DNA from: Peteryoungia rhizophila
GTDB taxonomy: Bacteria; Pseudomonadota; Alphaproteobacteria; Rhizobiales; Rhizobiaceae
DNA: 64,000 nucleotides
Direction of reading: 5' to 3'
Assembly: GCF_004912145.1 (NCBI RefSeq)
Contig: NZ_STGT01000003.1
Coordinates: forward strand, 806,001-870,000
The notes beneath the pieces are model-generated. The model was not told the DNA's origin. It saw only the letters and a list, made by a program, of their open reading frames with translations, and ran no database searches. The first letter of the stretch is position 1. Each line of letters opens with the position of its first letter. Of the stretch, positions 51,075-60,207 are shown piece by piece. Position numbers and translations under genes: made by a program.

Positions 51075-52265
51075 GTGAGCGAACAGTTCAGGGAGCTTGA
51101 AAGGCCGGCCGGCGCGCGGAACAAGGATGTCGTTCTGATGGCCACGGTCACGAGTTTCCAGGCGCTCTCCTTCCCCGGCAAGTCGGAACTCCGACAATTT
51201 GCCGAGCTGTTCCAGCCGCTGTTTGCCGGATCCTCTGTCGAGGCCCGCCGTGAGGCCGTGGCGGCGCTGTCGCAGAGCCCGAGCCTGCCGCTCTCGATCG
51301 CCGCCTTCATCGCCAGCCAGCCGATCGCCATCGCCGCCCCCTTCCTCGCCGCATCGCCGGCGCTGTCCGACGACATGCTGATCATGATCGCCCGCACGCA
51401 AGGCGCCGACCATGCGCGCGCCATCGTCAAGCGCGAGCGGCTGTCGCCGACCGTGATCGATGCTCTTGTATCCCTTCGCCATGCGCTGCCGCCGCGCCCC
51501 GAGAAGACGCAGGAACCGGCAGCCAAGGCCGAACCAAGAGAGGCCCCCAAGCCATCAAGCTTCGACAGGGTCATGGCGGAACTGACGATGGCCGATCTGC
51601 CCGGCGCTGCGATGGTTGCCGAAATGGAAGCGGTTCCGAGCCGAGAGCCGGCCGCCACGCCCGCCGAGACCCATGCATCGGAGGCGGTGCCGGCAGAGCC
51701 TTCACGCGAGGAGACACTGCGCCAGACGATCAAGCGCATGGCCTATCAGCAGCGCCCCGCAGCCGGCGACCGGCTCGGCCGACGCCAGGCGACGCCGCTG
51801 CAGACGGCGCTCTTGGTCCGCTTCGCGCGTTCGCATGACGGCGGTCTCTTCGCCACCACGCTTGCCGATCTTCTCTCCTCCAGCCGCTGGCTTGCCGAGC
51901 GCATCCTGCTCGACATTTCCGGCCGACAGCTCGCCACCACGCTTGCAGGCGTTGCCATGGACGATCGGGAGGCGATCTTCGTGCTCGAGCATATCTATCC
52001 GCATCTCGCCCGCCGGGAAAACGGCGCCAGCCGCGCGGAACACCTGTTCTTCGACCTCGACCCGGACCAGGCGGAAGCCCGGATCGACAGCTGGATCCGC
52101 GCCGACCGCTATACGTTCGCCGGCGAAGAATTACCGGCCGAGCCGAGTGGCAAGGTGGTGGCGCAACCGGTGACAGGGTTGACCGCAGCCAACCAGGCTT
52201 CTGCCAAGCGCCAGCCGGTGGGCGACGAACACGGGCGGCAGGTGCTGCGGGCGCGCAAGCGGTAA
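51075..52265 (+). CDS. DUF2336 domain protein
   Basis: 396 residues from the GTG at 51075 (VSEQFRELERPAGARNKDVV). The helical N-terminal domain (FAELFQPLFAGSSVEARREAVAALSQSPSLP, PALSDDMLIMIARTQG) is of the HEAT-like DUF2336 type. A Pro/Glu linker follows, then a second helical region (TPLQTALLVRFARSHDGGLFATTLADLL) of similar character. Function unknown in rhizobia; relatives link to cell-cycle or stress signalling only by context. Confidence 0.8.
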   Translation: MSEQFRELERPAGARNKDVVLMATVTSFQALSFPGKSELRQFAELFQPLFAGSSVEARREAVAALSQSPSLPLSIAAFIASQPIAIAAPFLAASPALSDDMLIMIARTQGADHARAIVKRERLSPTVIDALVSLRHALPPRPEKTQEPAAKAEPREAPKPSSFDRVMAELTMADLPGAAMVAEMEAVPSREPAATPAETHASEAVPAEPSREETLRQTIKRMAYQQRPAAGDRLGRRQATPLQTALLVRFARSHDGGLFATTLADLLSSSRWLAERILLDISGRQLATTLAGVAMDDREAIFVLEHIYPHLARRENGASRAEHLFFDLDPDQAEARIDSWIRADRYTFAGEELPAEPSGKVVAQPVTGLTAANQASAKRQPVGDEHGRQVLRARKR

Positions 52266-52345
52266 GACCTATCTGAAGAGGAACAGAAGCAGGCACCGGG
52301 AGATGGCCGCCCAGGCGGTGGCCTCCGGACGCTGTCGCGGTCAGT

Positions 52346-52392
52346 CTCCCCACCCCGGCGCATTGCGCCGACCCTCCCCTTCAAAGGGAGGG
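52346..52392. repeat. Intergenic palindromic repeat
   Basis: CTCCCCACCCCGGCGCATTGCGCCG followed by ACCCTCCCCTTCAAAGGGAGGGTG; two short stem-loops near the ends of converging genes. Confidence 0.6.
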
Positions 52393-52403
52393 TGCAGCGC
52401 CGC

Positions 52404-52751
52404 TCAGCCTGCTACGTCTGCAAGAGTAAGATAGGTCCCGAGATCCTCGACCTCGATCTCGACCAGCCAGAGATCACTGTCGAATTTCTGCTCACGGGCG
52501 ATCAGTGTCTCGACGGCCTCGGCTTCGGCGCGCAGGAGGCGCGGTTCGAAGATGCGGTCGTCGCGTGTCTCGTCATCGATCATGGCCTGGGGTGCCGGAC
52601 CATAGAGCGTCTCCAACCCATCGCGGAACCGCTGGCGCACGAAGATGGCGCCGGAAGCATCGGACCCCTTGTGCACGATCGCGGCATAGCCGCCGTCGGA
52701 AAAGACCCGGCGGGTAAGTGCGGAGACGAAGATGTCGGATCGGATGCGCAT
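52404..52751 (-). CDS. DUF1491 family protein
   Basis: 115 residues: MRIRSDIFVSALTRRVFSDGG, HKGSDASGAIFVRQRFRDGLETLYGPAPQ, DSDLWLVEIEVEDL match DUF1491, a small soluble alphaproteobacterial family of unknown function. Confidence 0.87.
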   Translation of the reverse strand: MRIRSDIFVSALTRRVFSDGGYAAIVHKGSDASGAIFVRQRFRDGLETLYGPAPQAMIDDETRDDRIFEPRLLRAEAEAVETLIAREQKFDSDLWLVEIEVEDLGTYLTLADVAG

Positions 52752-52803
52752 GGTGGGGTTCTAGGGGATTGCAGGGGTGGCGTCGAGGGTGGGGCTACGG
52801 CGC

Positions 52804-53313
52804 TCAGAGTTCGTCCGAGGCCCTGACTGCCCGGGAAAGGCGCGCGGTGGCGGACTCTGCCTGTTCCAATATCGTCTCGAAGTCATCTGGCGGATCGCCG
52901 CCATCCAGCATGCTCTTGAAAACGGCATAGGCATCCGAGCGGCTGCCATGTGCGCGAAGGGTTTCCTCGTCATTCACCCAGACGTAGACAATGATTTTCC
53001 GGCTGCTGTCGAAGCGGAAGAACAGGCGATACTGCTGAAAGAACTTGGCACGGAACCAGTGCTTCCGGTGCATTCCCAACGTCTCGCCCTGCCGAAACTG
53101 CGGAGATGCAGGATCGGCGGGAATGTCATTTCTCAGCAGTTTGAATATCGCGGCGAGACGTTTCGTGGCATTTTTCCTGCGCCATGTCTCCGGATCGCGG
53201 TGCCGACGCGCTTCAACTTCGTCAATCAGCGCCTCCAGTTTATCGAGGAAGAGCGGGTGCGCATAGACAGCCCAACCATTGGCGACAAAGGGAGCGCCAA
53301 TGTTATTCGTCAT
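52804..53313 (-). CDS. yhaV: YhaV-family toxin (second copy)
   Basis: 169 residues: FVANGWAVYAHPLFLDKLEALI, KHWFRAKFFQQYRLFFRFDS, VYVWVNDEETLRAHGSRSDAYAVFKSMLDGGDPPDDF. The same motif order as the toxin at 3290-3820, with many substitutions between the two, so they are old paralogues or separate acquisitions rather than a recent duplication. The ATG at 53313 overlaps the antitoxin stop. Confidence 0.9.
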   Translation of the reverse strand: MTNNIGAPFVANGWAVYAHPLFLDKLEALIDEVEARRHRDPETWRRKNATKRLAAIFKLLRNDIPADPASPQFRQGETLGMHRKHWFRAKFFQQYRLFFRFDSSRKIIVYVWVNDEETLRAHGSRSDAYAVFKSMLDGGDPPDDFETILEQAESATARLSRAVRASDEL

Positions 53314-53626
53314 CTGCCGACAGAGGCACGTCGAGATCGACGTCCACATCCCCCACCAACGCCTGAAGCCGCTCTACCAAGTCCCCGTCCAGCGCCCGCA
53401 GGCGTTGTGGATTGGACATCATGTCGCGCTCAAGCAAGTCAAGAAACGCGCCAATGGCCGGATCAGGCTCGTCCGACACCGCCTCGATGTACACGCGGCC
53501 AGTCGCATCTGTACGATAGCGGATCTGGTCACCCTTACCGAGCCGAAGTCGCTTGCGTACTCCGCTCGGGACGGTGGTCTGGTAGCGATCGGTCAACTTG
53601 GATATCTCGTCTGGTCTTGCAGCCAT
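53303..53626 (-). CDS. prlF: PrlF-family antitoxin (second copy)
   Basis: 107 residues from the ATG at 53626: MAARPDEISKLTDRYQTTVP, then RKRLRLGKGDQIRYRTDATGRVYIEAV, an AbrB-like swapped hairpin, and an acidic helical C-terminus (AIGAFLDLLERDMMSN). This start is preferred over the ATG at 53653 because it leaves the palindrome at 53658-53679 at the same distance (32 bases) as in the first copy. Confidence 0.85.
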   Translation of the reverse strand: MAARPDEISKLTDRYQTTVPSGVRKRLRLGKGDQIRYRTDATGRVYIEAVSDEPDPAIGAFLDLLERDMMSNPQRLRALDGDLVERLQALVGDVDVDLDVPLSADDE

Positions 53627-53657
53627 GTCCGGAACCACTCTATCGGTTTCCATAGCA

Positions 53658-53679
53658 AGGTAATGCAATTGCATTGCCT
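53658..53679 (-). promoter_or_regulatory. PrlF operator, second copy
   Basis: AGGTAATGCA-AT-TGCATTGCCT, a 22-base palindrome with one mismatched pair. The half-site AGGTAATG is the same as in the operator of the first copy. Probable autoregulation by PrlF. Confidence 0.7.
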
Positions 53680-53716
53680 CAGCAAGCGCCCCAGTCGCGT
53701 CTTCAATATCTCGTAA

Positions 53717-55180
53717 TTACACCTTCACCGCCAGCCTCAGCCCGCCCCAGTGCCGACCTGCAACGAAAATCGGGGCGGAGATGTCCTTCATCAGGACGAA
53801 GTTGCCGCCGCCCATGTCTCGGCGGTAGGTCTGGACGAGGAAGGGGGCCGTGGAGCGTCCTGCGGCGAGGCCGACGCGGTCGTTGAAGATGCGGCGGTTG
53901 CGGCAGTTTGCGGTGTTCCACACCGTGTCGCCCGGGCGCTGCGGGGCAGAGAATTTCTTGTTGTGGGTGGGCAGATAGCCGTTTTCATCAACCGGGGCGC
54001 AAAAGCCGATACGCTCGGACGAGCTGGCGATCGGCTCCAGGATGGCCGGCAGGACCTGGTCGGTGAAATCGGTGAAGCCGGTCGTCATCTGCACCGGATC
54101 GGTGCCCGGGATCGGGCGGTAGTTGCGGTCGAAGAGGTCGGACTGGCGGATACGGCCGCTGTCCACGGCCTGCTGGAAGACCTGCGATATGCGGGCGGCG
54201 ACATCGACGGCAGTGTCGATCCAGTCGCTGTCGGCAGTGCGGATGCCCGCACTTGCGGTCAGCTGGATCAGCGTTTCCGAGAGTGCCACGACCTTGTCGA
54301 CGCGACCTGCGGTCTGCTGCAGATGGCGATCGGACTGGCGGACTTCCGCCGACATATCGCTCAAGGTGGCGACAAATTCCGAGCACTGGCGGTCGACCTG
54401 GTCGGTCGTCTGGGCCATGGCCGAGGAGCCGTCAAGAATGCGGGTGATAACCTGCTCCATGGCGGAGAAGGAGGCGTTCATCGCCTGGGAGGTCTCGCGC
54501 ACGTCGCGGGCGCTGGCGGTTGCGCCACGTCCGGCATCCGTCAGGCGGACAATCTTCACGCGGATCTGGTTCAACGTTTCCTGAATGGCGCCCGTCGCCT
54601 GGGATGTCTGGAGCGCCAGCGCGCGCACTTCAGCGGCAACGACGGCGAACCCCTTGCCGGCCTCGCCTGCCCTTGCGGCTTCGATCGCGGCATTCAAGGC
54701 GAGCAGGTTGGTTTGGCGGGCGATCGTGCCGATCTCCTCGGCGACCTTGTCGACTTCGGCGAGCGACTGGGAAAAGCTGCCGATTTCGGTGCCGATTTCT
54801 TCCGAGGTCTCGACCATGTGGTCGATCTTGTCGACGGCGCCGGTGAGCCGCGTGGCACTGTCGGTCAGCATGCGGCGCGCCTCGCCGGCCGTCTGGTCGG
54901 TCTCGCGCAAAGTGACGGCGACGTCCCTGTTGGTTTCAGCGATGGAGAGGGCCGTCCGCGTGATACCGTCGAAAGTGACGGCATGGCGTTTGGAAATGCC
55001 GGCCACATCCTGGATCGCTCCAGCGATATCGACGAGGTCGATACCGAGCGTGGAGGCCTCTTCGGCCAGGCGCTGGACAATGCCCCGCAGGGTGGCGGCG
55101 TCGGCCTCCGGTCGCGGTGCAGTCACCGGCTCTCCGGAATGCGGGTCGTCGTCTCGATGCGCGATCATCGCAGCTGTCAT
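53717..55180 (-). CDS. Soluble methyl-accepting chemotaxis protein with C-terminal sensor
   Basis: 487 residues with no membrane helix. The signalling hairpin ([34 protein letters not shown], around 150-185) is in the N-terminal half. The C-terminal 160 residues ([80 protein letters not shown]) form a Cache-like or related ligand domain. The order is the reverse of most chemoreceptors, implying cytoplasmic sensing. AGGAGG precedes the ATG. It stands apart from any che operon here. Confidence 0.85.
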   Translation of the reverse strand: MTAAMIAHRDDDPHSGEPVTAPRPEADAATLRGIVQRLAEEASTLGIDLVDIAGAIQDVAGISKRHAVTFDGITRTALSIAETNRDVAVTLRETDQTAGEARRMLTDSATRLTGAVDKIDHMVETSEEIGTEIGSFSQSLAEVDKVAEEIGTIARQTNLLALNAAIEAARAGEAGKGFAVVAAEVRALALQTSQATGAIQETLNQIRVKIVRLTDAGRGATASARDVRETSQAMNASFSAMEQVITRILDGSSAMAQTTDQVDRQCSEFVATLSDMSAEVRQSDRHLQQTAGRVDKVVALSETLIQLTASAGIRTADSDWIDTAVDVAARISQVFQQAVDSGRIRQSDLFDRNYRPIPGTDPVQMTTGFTDFTDQVLPAILEPIASSSERIGFCAPVDENGYLPTHNKKFSAPQRPGDTVWNTANCRNRRIFNDRVGLAAGRSTAPFLVQTYRRDMGGGNFVLMKDISAPIFVAGRHWGGLRLAVKV

Positions 55181-55272
55181 GGTCCATCCTCCTCCAATCG
55201 AGGAAGAGTAGCGCTGGTATGATTAATGATAGATTACTTTAGAGCTTATGAAAATTAGCCTAGACGAAAGGC

Positions 55273-56268
55273 TCAGAGGGCGCCGATGGCCTTGAGTTTC
55301 TTGAGCACCGCAGCACTCGGCTCGCCGGTTTCCGGCAATTGGTAATGGCGCTCGAAGCGGCGGATGGCGGCGCGGGTGTCGTCGCCGGGGATGCCGTCGA
55401 TGGTGATGTTCCTGTAGGCCATGTTGGACAGGCCGCGCTGGATCTCCATGACCAGGCCGGGGTCGAAATTTGCCTGCTGAACTGGCGGTGGAGCGGCCGA
55501 TTCGACCGCCTTGGGTGGCAGGGCCTGGACCGGGACGACGGGACGGCGCGGGGCGGTGACGACCTGGGCCTCGGAATTGCGGATCGCCGCGGCAACAGGA
55601 TCCTCGCCACCGGTGTCCACATCCAACACGGGACGTTGGGCGGGTACTGCGGCGGTGACGCCGCGATCGAGCGCGAGCGCTGCGAGCAGTTCCGGCGTGA
55701 CGAGGCCGTTCGCCTCCATGCCGACCGTCTTCTGGAAGACGGCGATGGCGGTTTCTGTGCGCGGGCCGATGACCCCATCCGCCTCGCCGTCATAGAGACC
55801 ACGGCGAAGGAGTTCCCCCTGAACCTGGCGGATCAGACCGGCTGCGTCTTCGGCATTGGCGGGCAGGCCGGCGGGCCGCACTGCGGCAGCCTCCGGAGTG
55901 GCGTTTCGCACGGCGGCCGTCTCGACCGGGGCATCCTCGGAAGCCGGCTTCTCACGTTCGATGCGGAAGGTGGTGACGGTCTCAGGGTCCTGCTCGCTCA
56001 AGAGCGGTGCGCGCGGCACGCCGGCGAGTGCGGTGAAATCCTGGGCATCGCGGGTGCGCAGGAAGGGCGATGGATGCTGGCCGGGCTGATACCAGAGAGC
56101 ATTGGCTGCGATGGTGCCGAAGATCAGCGAGAAGCAGAAGACGCCGCCGACGGCGCGCGGATAGCGGCCCGCCAGGCGCACCAGCGCGCCCGCGCCCTTC
56201 GAAAGAACGAGGACAGCCGTATTGCCCGCCTTCTTCTTCTCAGGCGATTTTCGCTTCCGCTTCGTCAT
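55273..56268 (-). CDS. Peptidoglycan-binding-domain membrane protein
   Basis: 331 residues. A basic N-terminus (MTKRKRKSPEKKKAGN) precedes one membrane helix (AVGGVFCFSLIFGTIAANALW). Two PG_binding_1 domains follow: IRQVQGELLRRGLYDGEADGVIGPRTETAIAVFQK and, at the end, IQRGLSNMAYRNITIDGIPGDDTRAAIRRFERHY, joined by a Pro/Ala linker. It is likely anchored in the inner membrane with the domains in the periplasm. The start overlaps the kinase 3' end by 29 bases, so the two genes form an operon. Confidence 0.83.
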   Translation of the reverse strand: MTKRKRKSPEKKKAGNTAVLVLSKGAGALVRLAGRYPRAVGGVFCFSLIFGTIAANALWYQPGQHPSPFLRTRDAQDFTALAGVPRAPLLSEQDPETVTTFRIEREKPASEDAPVETAAVRNATPEAAAVRPAGLPANAEDAAGLIRQVQGELLRRGLYDGEADGVIGPRTETAIAVFQKTVGMEANGLVTPELLAALALDRGVTAAVPAQRPVLDVDTGGEDPVAAAIRNSEAQVVTAPRRPVVPVQALPPKAVESAAPPPVQQANFDPGLVMEIQRGLSNMAYRNITIDGIPGDDTRAAIRRFERHYQLPETGEPSAAVLKKLKAIGAL

Positions 56269-57775
56269 GCCCCGGCGCTTTCCCACCCGTCTTGTTTTCG
56301 TTTCCCGCAGCAGCCAGGCGCGGCGGGAATTCGACCATGTTGGTTTCGTCCACAGCCCTGGCGCCCGAGCCGTCGACCGGCAGGGTCACCATGACCACGG
56401 TGCCTTCACCCGGCCGGCTTTCGATCCGGAATGTGCCGCCATGCAGGGCCGTCAATCCCTTTACCAGCGAAAGCCCCAGGCCGGAACCCTCGTAGTTGCG
56501 ATTGAGATCGTTCTGCACTTGTGTAAACGGGCGGCCGATCAGCGCCATCTTTTCCGGCGCGATGCCGATGCCCGTATCGCTGACGCTGACGGTCACCTCG
56601 TTGCCGCTTCTGATGGCATCGATGGTCACGGCGCCACCGGCATCGGTGAACTTGATGGCGTTGCCGAGCAGATTGATGACGATCTGGCGCAGCGCCCGAC
56701 CATCGGCGTTGATGCCGCCCAGGCCCTTCGGCAAACGGCTGGTCAGCTTCAGGCCCTTGGTCTGGGCCTGCAGCGACAGCATGCGCTCGCATTCGGTGAG
56801 CGAGGCGGCAAGATCGACATCCTCGAGCATCAGTTCGTAGCGGCCGGCCTCGATCTTCGACATGTCGAGCATGGTGTTGACGACAGACAGGAGATGGGCG
56901 CCCGACTGGCGGATCAGCTGCACATATTCGCGCTGGCGGTCGTTTTCGAGCTTGCCGAAATATTCGCCGATGAGGATGTCGGAAAAGCCGAGGATGGCAT
57001 TGAGCGGGGTGCGCATCTCGTGGCTGACGGCAGCCAGAAAACGGCTCTTGATCTCGTGGGCGGCACTCGCCTCTTCTTCCTTGCGGGCAACCTCATCGCG
57101 CATCGACATCTCACCTTCGATATCGAGCATCTGGGCGCGGACGCCTGCAAGCGATCCATCGTCGGCGCGCACGGCGGTCATGTCGAGGCGGACATTAAGG
57201 AACTGGGCCTGATCGAGGCCGATCACCGGGCGGTCGAGGCGCAGATCGGCGACGACGACATCGGCGCCGAGGCGCAATTCGTCCAGCGCCTGGACGAAGG
57301 CCAACCGATCCGAGACATGCACCTGCTCGACGAAGGGTCGCGACAGCGGTTCACGCAGGAAGGAGAGGAACATCTGACGGTCGCGACCACCGGCACTCGT
57401 GATGATCCCGGCCGGATCGAGCGTCAGGAAGAGGCCCGGGCAGAATTCGTATGGATCGGCGGCGAATTGCTCGATGGCCGGGAGCCGCGCTTGCGCACTG
57501 CGGGTGCCGAGGCGGCGGCCGGAGATCAGGGCGACGGCTGCGATGAGGTGGAGTGCTGTCGCAAGGGCAAAGCCGATCGGCAGGCCGGTGGCAGCGCCAA
57601 GGAATAGGGTGAACCCGAGGGGGACGGCGACGAAGGCCGGCGCCATGGCGAGCGTCAGATTGCGCAGAGCGACAGTCTCCGACCGTTCGGCGGGGCGGCC
57701 GGCAGCATGACGCGACAGGAGGCGGGCAAAGAGCCCGTCCATCGTCACCGTCAGTGCATCCGACATTTTACGCAT
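56240..57775 (-). CDS. PAS-type sensor histidine kinase
   Basis: 511 residues from the ATG at 57775 (MRKMSDALTVTMDG); a GTG at 57838 or ATG at 57808 is possible. Two hydrophobic segments (MAPAFVAVPLGFTLFL, GFALATALHLIAAVALISG) precede a degenerate PAS region and a HisKA domain with His252 in AAVSHEMRTPLNAILGFSDIL, then N-box NLLGNAIKFTD, G1 DTGIGIAPE and G2 GSGLGLSLVK. It is close to PleC/PdhS-like kinases of alphaproteobacteria. No response regulator gene is adjacent; its partner for cell-wall control is suggested only by the downstream peptidoglycan-binding gene. Confidence 0.87.
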   Translation of the reverse strand: MRKMSDALTVTMDGLFARLLSRHAAGRPAERSETVALRNLTLAMAPAFVAVPLGFTLFLGAATGLPIGFALATALHLIAAVALISGRRLGTRSAQARLPAIEQFAADPYEFCPGLFLTLDPAGIITSAGGRDRQMFLSFLREPLSRPFVEQVHVSDRLAFVQALDELRLGADVVVADLRLDRPVIGLDQAQFLNVRLDMTAVRADDGSLAGVRAQMLDIEGEMSMRDEVARKEEEASAAHEIKSRFLAAVSHEMRTPLNAILGFSDILIGEYFGKLENDRQREYVQLIRQSGAHLLSVVNTMLDMSKIEAGRYELMLEDVDLAASLTECERMLSLQAQTKGLKLTSRLPKGLGGINADGRALRQIVINLLGNAIKFTDAGGAVTIDAIRSGNEVTVSVSDTGIGIAPEKMALIGRPFTQVQNDLNRNYEGSGLGLSLVKGLTALHGGTFRIESRPGEGTVVMVTLPVDGSGARAVDETNMVEFPPRLAAAGNENKTGGKAPGHDEAEAKIA

Positions 57776-57838
57776 TACAACCACGCCAGAAATCCGCGAC
57801 CGGTTCATCTGATTTATCGACCGGAAGATAGGCCCCAC

Positions 57839-58244
57839 GCGCTTAAGGAATAGATAAGGCAGAGCCCCAGAACGGGCCTTCCCGGGTCGATCTGACCCGA
57901 AACAGGACAGGCGGATGAGGCTTTCCGAAACATGGTTAACGGGGCGTAAGCGCTGAAATCATTCAACTTTTCGAATGGCCGTTAAGACTTGTGGTCGCCC
58001 GCCCCCGCGAGAAGCAGTGGATTGTCGGGTGGCCGCCACATTTATGCTTAACGCCGACCGCTAAACTTTTAGACAAGCGTCCCGAAACGGAGAGATCACT
58101 CAAATTTTAGTCGAATTCGCATCAAAACCGACCGGGTTTCGAAAAGCGATTTTCGCGAATCAAACCTAGGGTCGCTCTCATGAGTTCGGGGACTAACCCG
58201 GACCGTTCCGGCAAAGACCGGGCAACAGGGATTTGGTGAAGACC
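57839..58244. other. Intergenic stretch without a recognised gene
   Basis: About 400 bases between the kinase gene (-) and the DUF5330 gene (+). It contains low-GC patches (around 57900-57990 and 58080-58160) and should hold two divergent promoters. TTCGAAAAGCGATTTTCGCGAA near 58138-58158 is a hairpin-capable stretch. No ORF or RNA gene is recognised. Confidence 0.5.
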
Positions 58245-58709
58245 ATGTGGTTTCTGATCAAAGGAAGTATCTACTGCACAGCGACGCTGGTCGCACTGTC
58301 CTTCCTCGCGGCGCCGCCGGCCGAGGAGAGAGACGGCGCTGGCTTCGACATGGGTGCGGCCGTGACCGCAGCCAGCGGCGCCTATGACTATGTGACCTCG
58401 CTCTGCGTCGAGAAGCCGGAAGTCTGCGACAAGGGTGCCGCGACGATCCAGGCGCTCGGCCAGCGGGCCCGCGAAGGCGCGCTCGTCGCCTATCAGTTGC
58501 TCGACAAGCAGTTTACCGACGGCGGAGCGACGGCCGTGGCGAACGAAGGTGCTGCGCCGAAGCGTGGCGCAGTCGAGATCGTCAAGCCGGAAGTCGAGAC
58601 CCCGCAGCTCGCAATCATCGAAGCCGAGGCGCCCGTCATCACCGGCACGGTGACGCCCACGGCGCGGCCGAAACACCTGCCGCAACCCTACCAGCCGCCG
58701 AAGCCCTAA
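58245..58709 (+). CDS. DUF5330 family protein
   Basis: 154 residues: MWFLIKGSIYCTATLVALSFLAAPP is a signal anchor, then GFDMGAAVTAASGAYDYVTSLCVEKPEVCDKGAATIQALGQRAREGA with a conserved cysteine pair, and a Pro-rich C-terminus. The DUF5330 gene is regularly found beside sufE in Rhizobiales. The ATG at 58245 is preferred over TTG/GTG codons just upstream. Function unknown. Confidence 0.8.
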   Translation: MWFLIKGSIYCTATLVALSFLAAPPAEERDGAGFDMGAAVTAASGAYDYVTSLCVEKPEVCDKGAATIQALGQRAREGALVAYQLLDKQFTDGGATAVANEGAAPKRGAVEIVKPEVETPQLAIIEAEAPVITGTVTPTARPKHLPQPYQPPKP

Positions 58710-58856
58710 AGGGTAGAGCGGGAACACCACCGCCCTTCCGGGCGATTACCCAAAGAATTCCGGGGCGGATGTCCGCCCCCTCCCCGCTTGCAACCGGCCC
58801 GCCATGGACCGGATGCCTGTCTGCCTGTCCCTCACTGAATTCGGCATTTTGCCGGG

Positions 58857-58890
58857 CCGCGTGGCGAAAGCTACGCGGCTTTTCTTTTTT
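58857..58890 (+). terminator. Intrinsic terminator with GNRA-type loop
   Basis: CCGCGTGGC-GAAA-GCTACGCGG gives nine pairs (one G-U) around a GAAA loop, followed by CTTTTCTTTTTT. It lies 147 bases after DUF5330; the stretch between has two further hairpins (GGGGCGGA-TG-TCCGCCCC and CGGCA-TTT-TGCCG). Confidence 0.85.
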
Positions 58891-59058
58891 CTGCCCAAGC
58901 GAAAGGGGGAGGCGTTGCTTAGAACACCCGTCTTCGGCCACACGACTTCAACAGATCTCGCCTTCTACATTTCCCATCGACATGTTTCCTTGCCGCAGGC
59001 GGTTCAAATGCGATGATGTCTGGCCTATATCGGTGCGACTTAACATCGGGTGGGCAGC

Positions 59059-59475
59059 ATGACGAGCTTGAATGCAATGATCGACGACTTCGGTTTCCTC
59101 GACGACTGGGAGGACCGGATGCGGTACGTGATTGAGCTCGGCAAGGCGCTGCCCGACCTGCCGGATGCGGAAAAGACGGCCGAAAACAAGGTGCAGGGCT
59201 GTGCCAGTCAGGTCTGGCTCTCGGTCTCGGCCGGTGATGGCGCCGATCCCGACATGATGTTTCGCGGCGACAGCGACGCCTTCATCGTGCGTGGCCTCGT
59301 CGCCATCGTGCTTGCCGCCTATTCCGGCAAAAAAGCTTCCGACGTGGTGGCTTTCGACGCACTCGACCTCTTCAAACAGCTCGGCCTGCTCGAACACCTG
59401 ACCGCCCAGCGCGCCAACGGCCTGCGCTCGATGATCCAGCGGATCCGGGAAGAGGCGGCACGGCGGCTGGTGTGA
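59059..59475 (+). CDS. sufE: SufE-family sulfur acceptor
   Basis: 138 residues. MTSLNAMIDDFGFLDDWEDRMRYVIELGKALP and NKVQGCASQVWLSV carry the SufE fold with Cys48 as sulfur acceptor from the cysteine desulfurase SufS; SGKKASDVVAFDALDLFKQLGLLEHLTAQR closes it. It acts in Fe-S cluster assembly. No other suf gene is in the window. The ATG at 59059 is used. Confidence 0.93.
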   Translation: MTSLNAMIDDFGFLDDWEDRMRYVIELGKALPDLPDAEKTAENKVQGCASQVWLSVSAGDGADPDMMFRGDSDAFIVRGLVAIVLAAYSGKKASDVVAFDALDLFKQLGLLEHLTAQRANGLRSMIQRIREEAARRLV

Positions 59476-59520
59476 TCGAGACGACTTGACTGATATCACA
59501 TATGATATCACCATCAGGGT

Positions 59521-59955
59521 ATGATCGTTGTCGATGTGAACATCCTCCTGTCAGGTCTGCGCTCGTCCTTGGGGGCTTCGCATGTTGTGCTGCGCGCGAT
59601 GGTATCGGGCGACATCGCGTTCGCGATCTCTCCTGCTGTCGCGCTCGAATATGAAGACGTGCTGAAAAGACCGGGCATTCTGGGTGCACATTCTTCGATC
59701 ACCAGCGGCGACATCGACATCGTTCTCGACGGCTTGTTCAAGCAAGCGAAGCTGGTCTCTCCAAGCTTTCGCTACCGCCCAATCCTGAATGACCCGAAAG
59801 ACGAACTCTACATCGAATGCGCGCTGAGTGCCGGGGCTACCCGCATCGTCAGCCACGACAAACATTTTCGACATCCAGCCATGTCCGGTTTCGGCATCGT
59901 GGCATGCCTTGCCGCGGATATCGCGACGGAACTCAGAAGGAGACATCAGACATGA
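59521..59955 (+). CDS. PIN-domain toxin (COG1569 type)
   Basis: 144 residues: MIVVDVNILLSGLRSSLGASHVVLRAM with Asp5, VALEYEDVLKRPGIL with the conserved Glu, and DPKDELYIECALSAGATRIVSHDKHF with the C-terminal acids. It belongs to the PIN-family toxin group distinct from classical VapC. Upstream is a direct repeat TGATATCAC twice (59491-59512) that may be the operator. The toxin is encoded first. Confidence 0.87.
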   Translation: MIVVDVNILLSGLRSSLGASHVVLRAMVSGDIAFAISPAVALEYEDVLKRPGILGAHSSITSGDIDIVLDGLFKQAKLVSPSFRYRPILNDPKDELYIECALSAGATRIVSHDKHFRHPAMSGFGIVACLAADIATELRRRHQT

Positions 59956-60191
59956 GCAGCTATCCGCTCCGCCTGCCGGACCATGTCCTCGAGGAGGCGC
60001 GCCGTGCAGCAGCGGAGGACAATGTGTCACTCAACCAGCTGCTTTCCAGCCTGATCGCCGATGGCATCGGCCATCGGCGGGCAATCCTCGCCTTGCATCG
60101 GAGAGCGGAGAGGGGCGATCCGGCTGCAGCCCTGTCCGTGCTGGACAAGGTGCCGGCCGATACGCCCGATCCGGGTGATACGATCCCCTAA
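59952..60191 (+). CDS. Antitoxin of the PIN pair (RHH/HicB-like)
   Basis: 79 residues: MSSYPLRLPDHVLEEARRAAAEDNVSLNQLLSSLIADGIG is a ribbon-helix-helix DNA-binding region; the acidic C-terminus (VLDKVPADTPDPGDTIP) should bind the toxin. It overlaps the toxin stop by ATGA. Confidence 0.85.
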   Translation: MSSYPLRLPDHVLEEARRAAAEDNVSLNQLLSSLIADGIGHRRAILALHRRAERGDPAAALSVLDKVPADTPDPGDTIP

Positions 60192-60207
60192 TCTGGTCCG
60201 TGCCCCC

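Noticed and set aside
53750-55222. 490-codon + strand frame opposite the chemoreceptor
   Set aside because: Shadow frame; the - strand has a perfect chemoreceptor hairpin.
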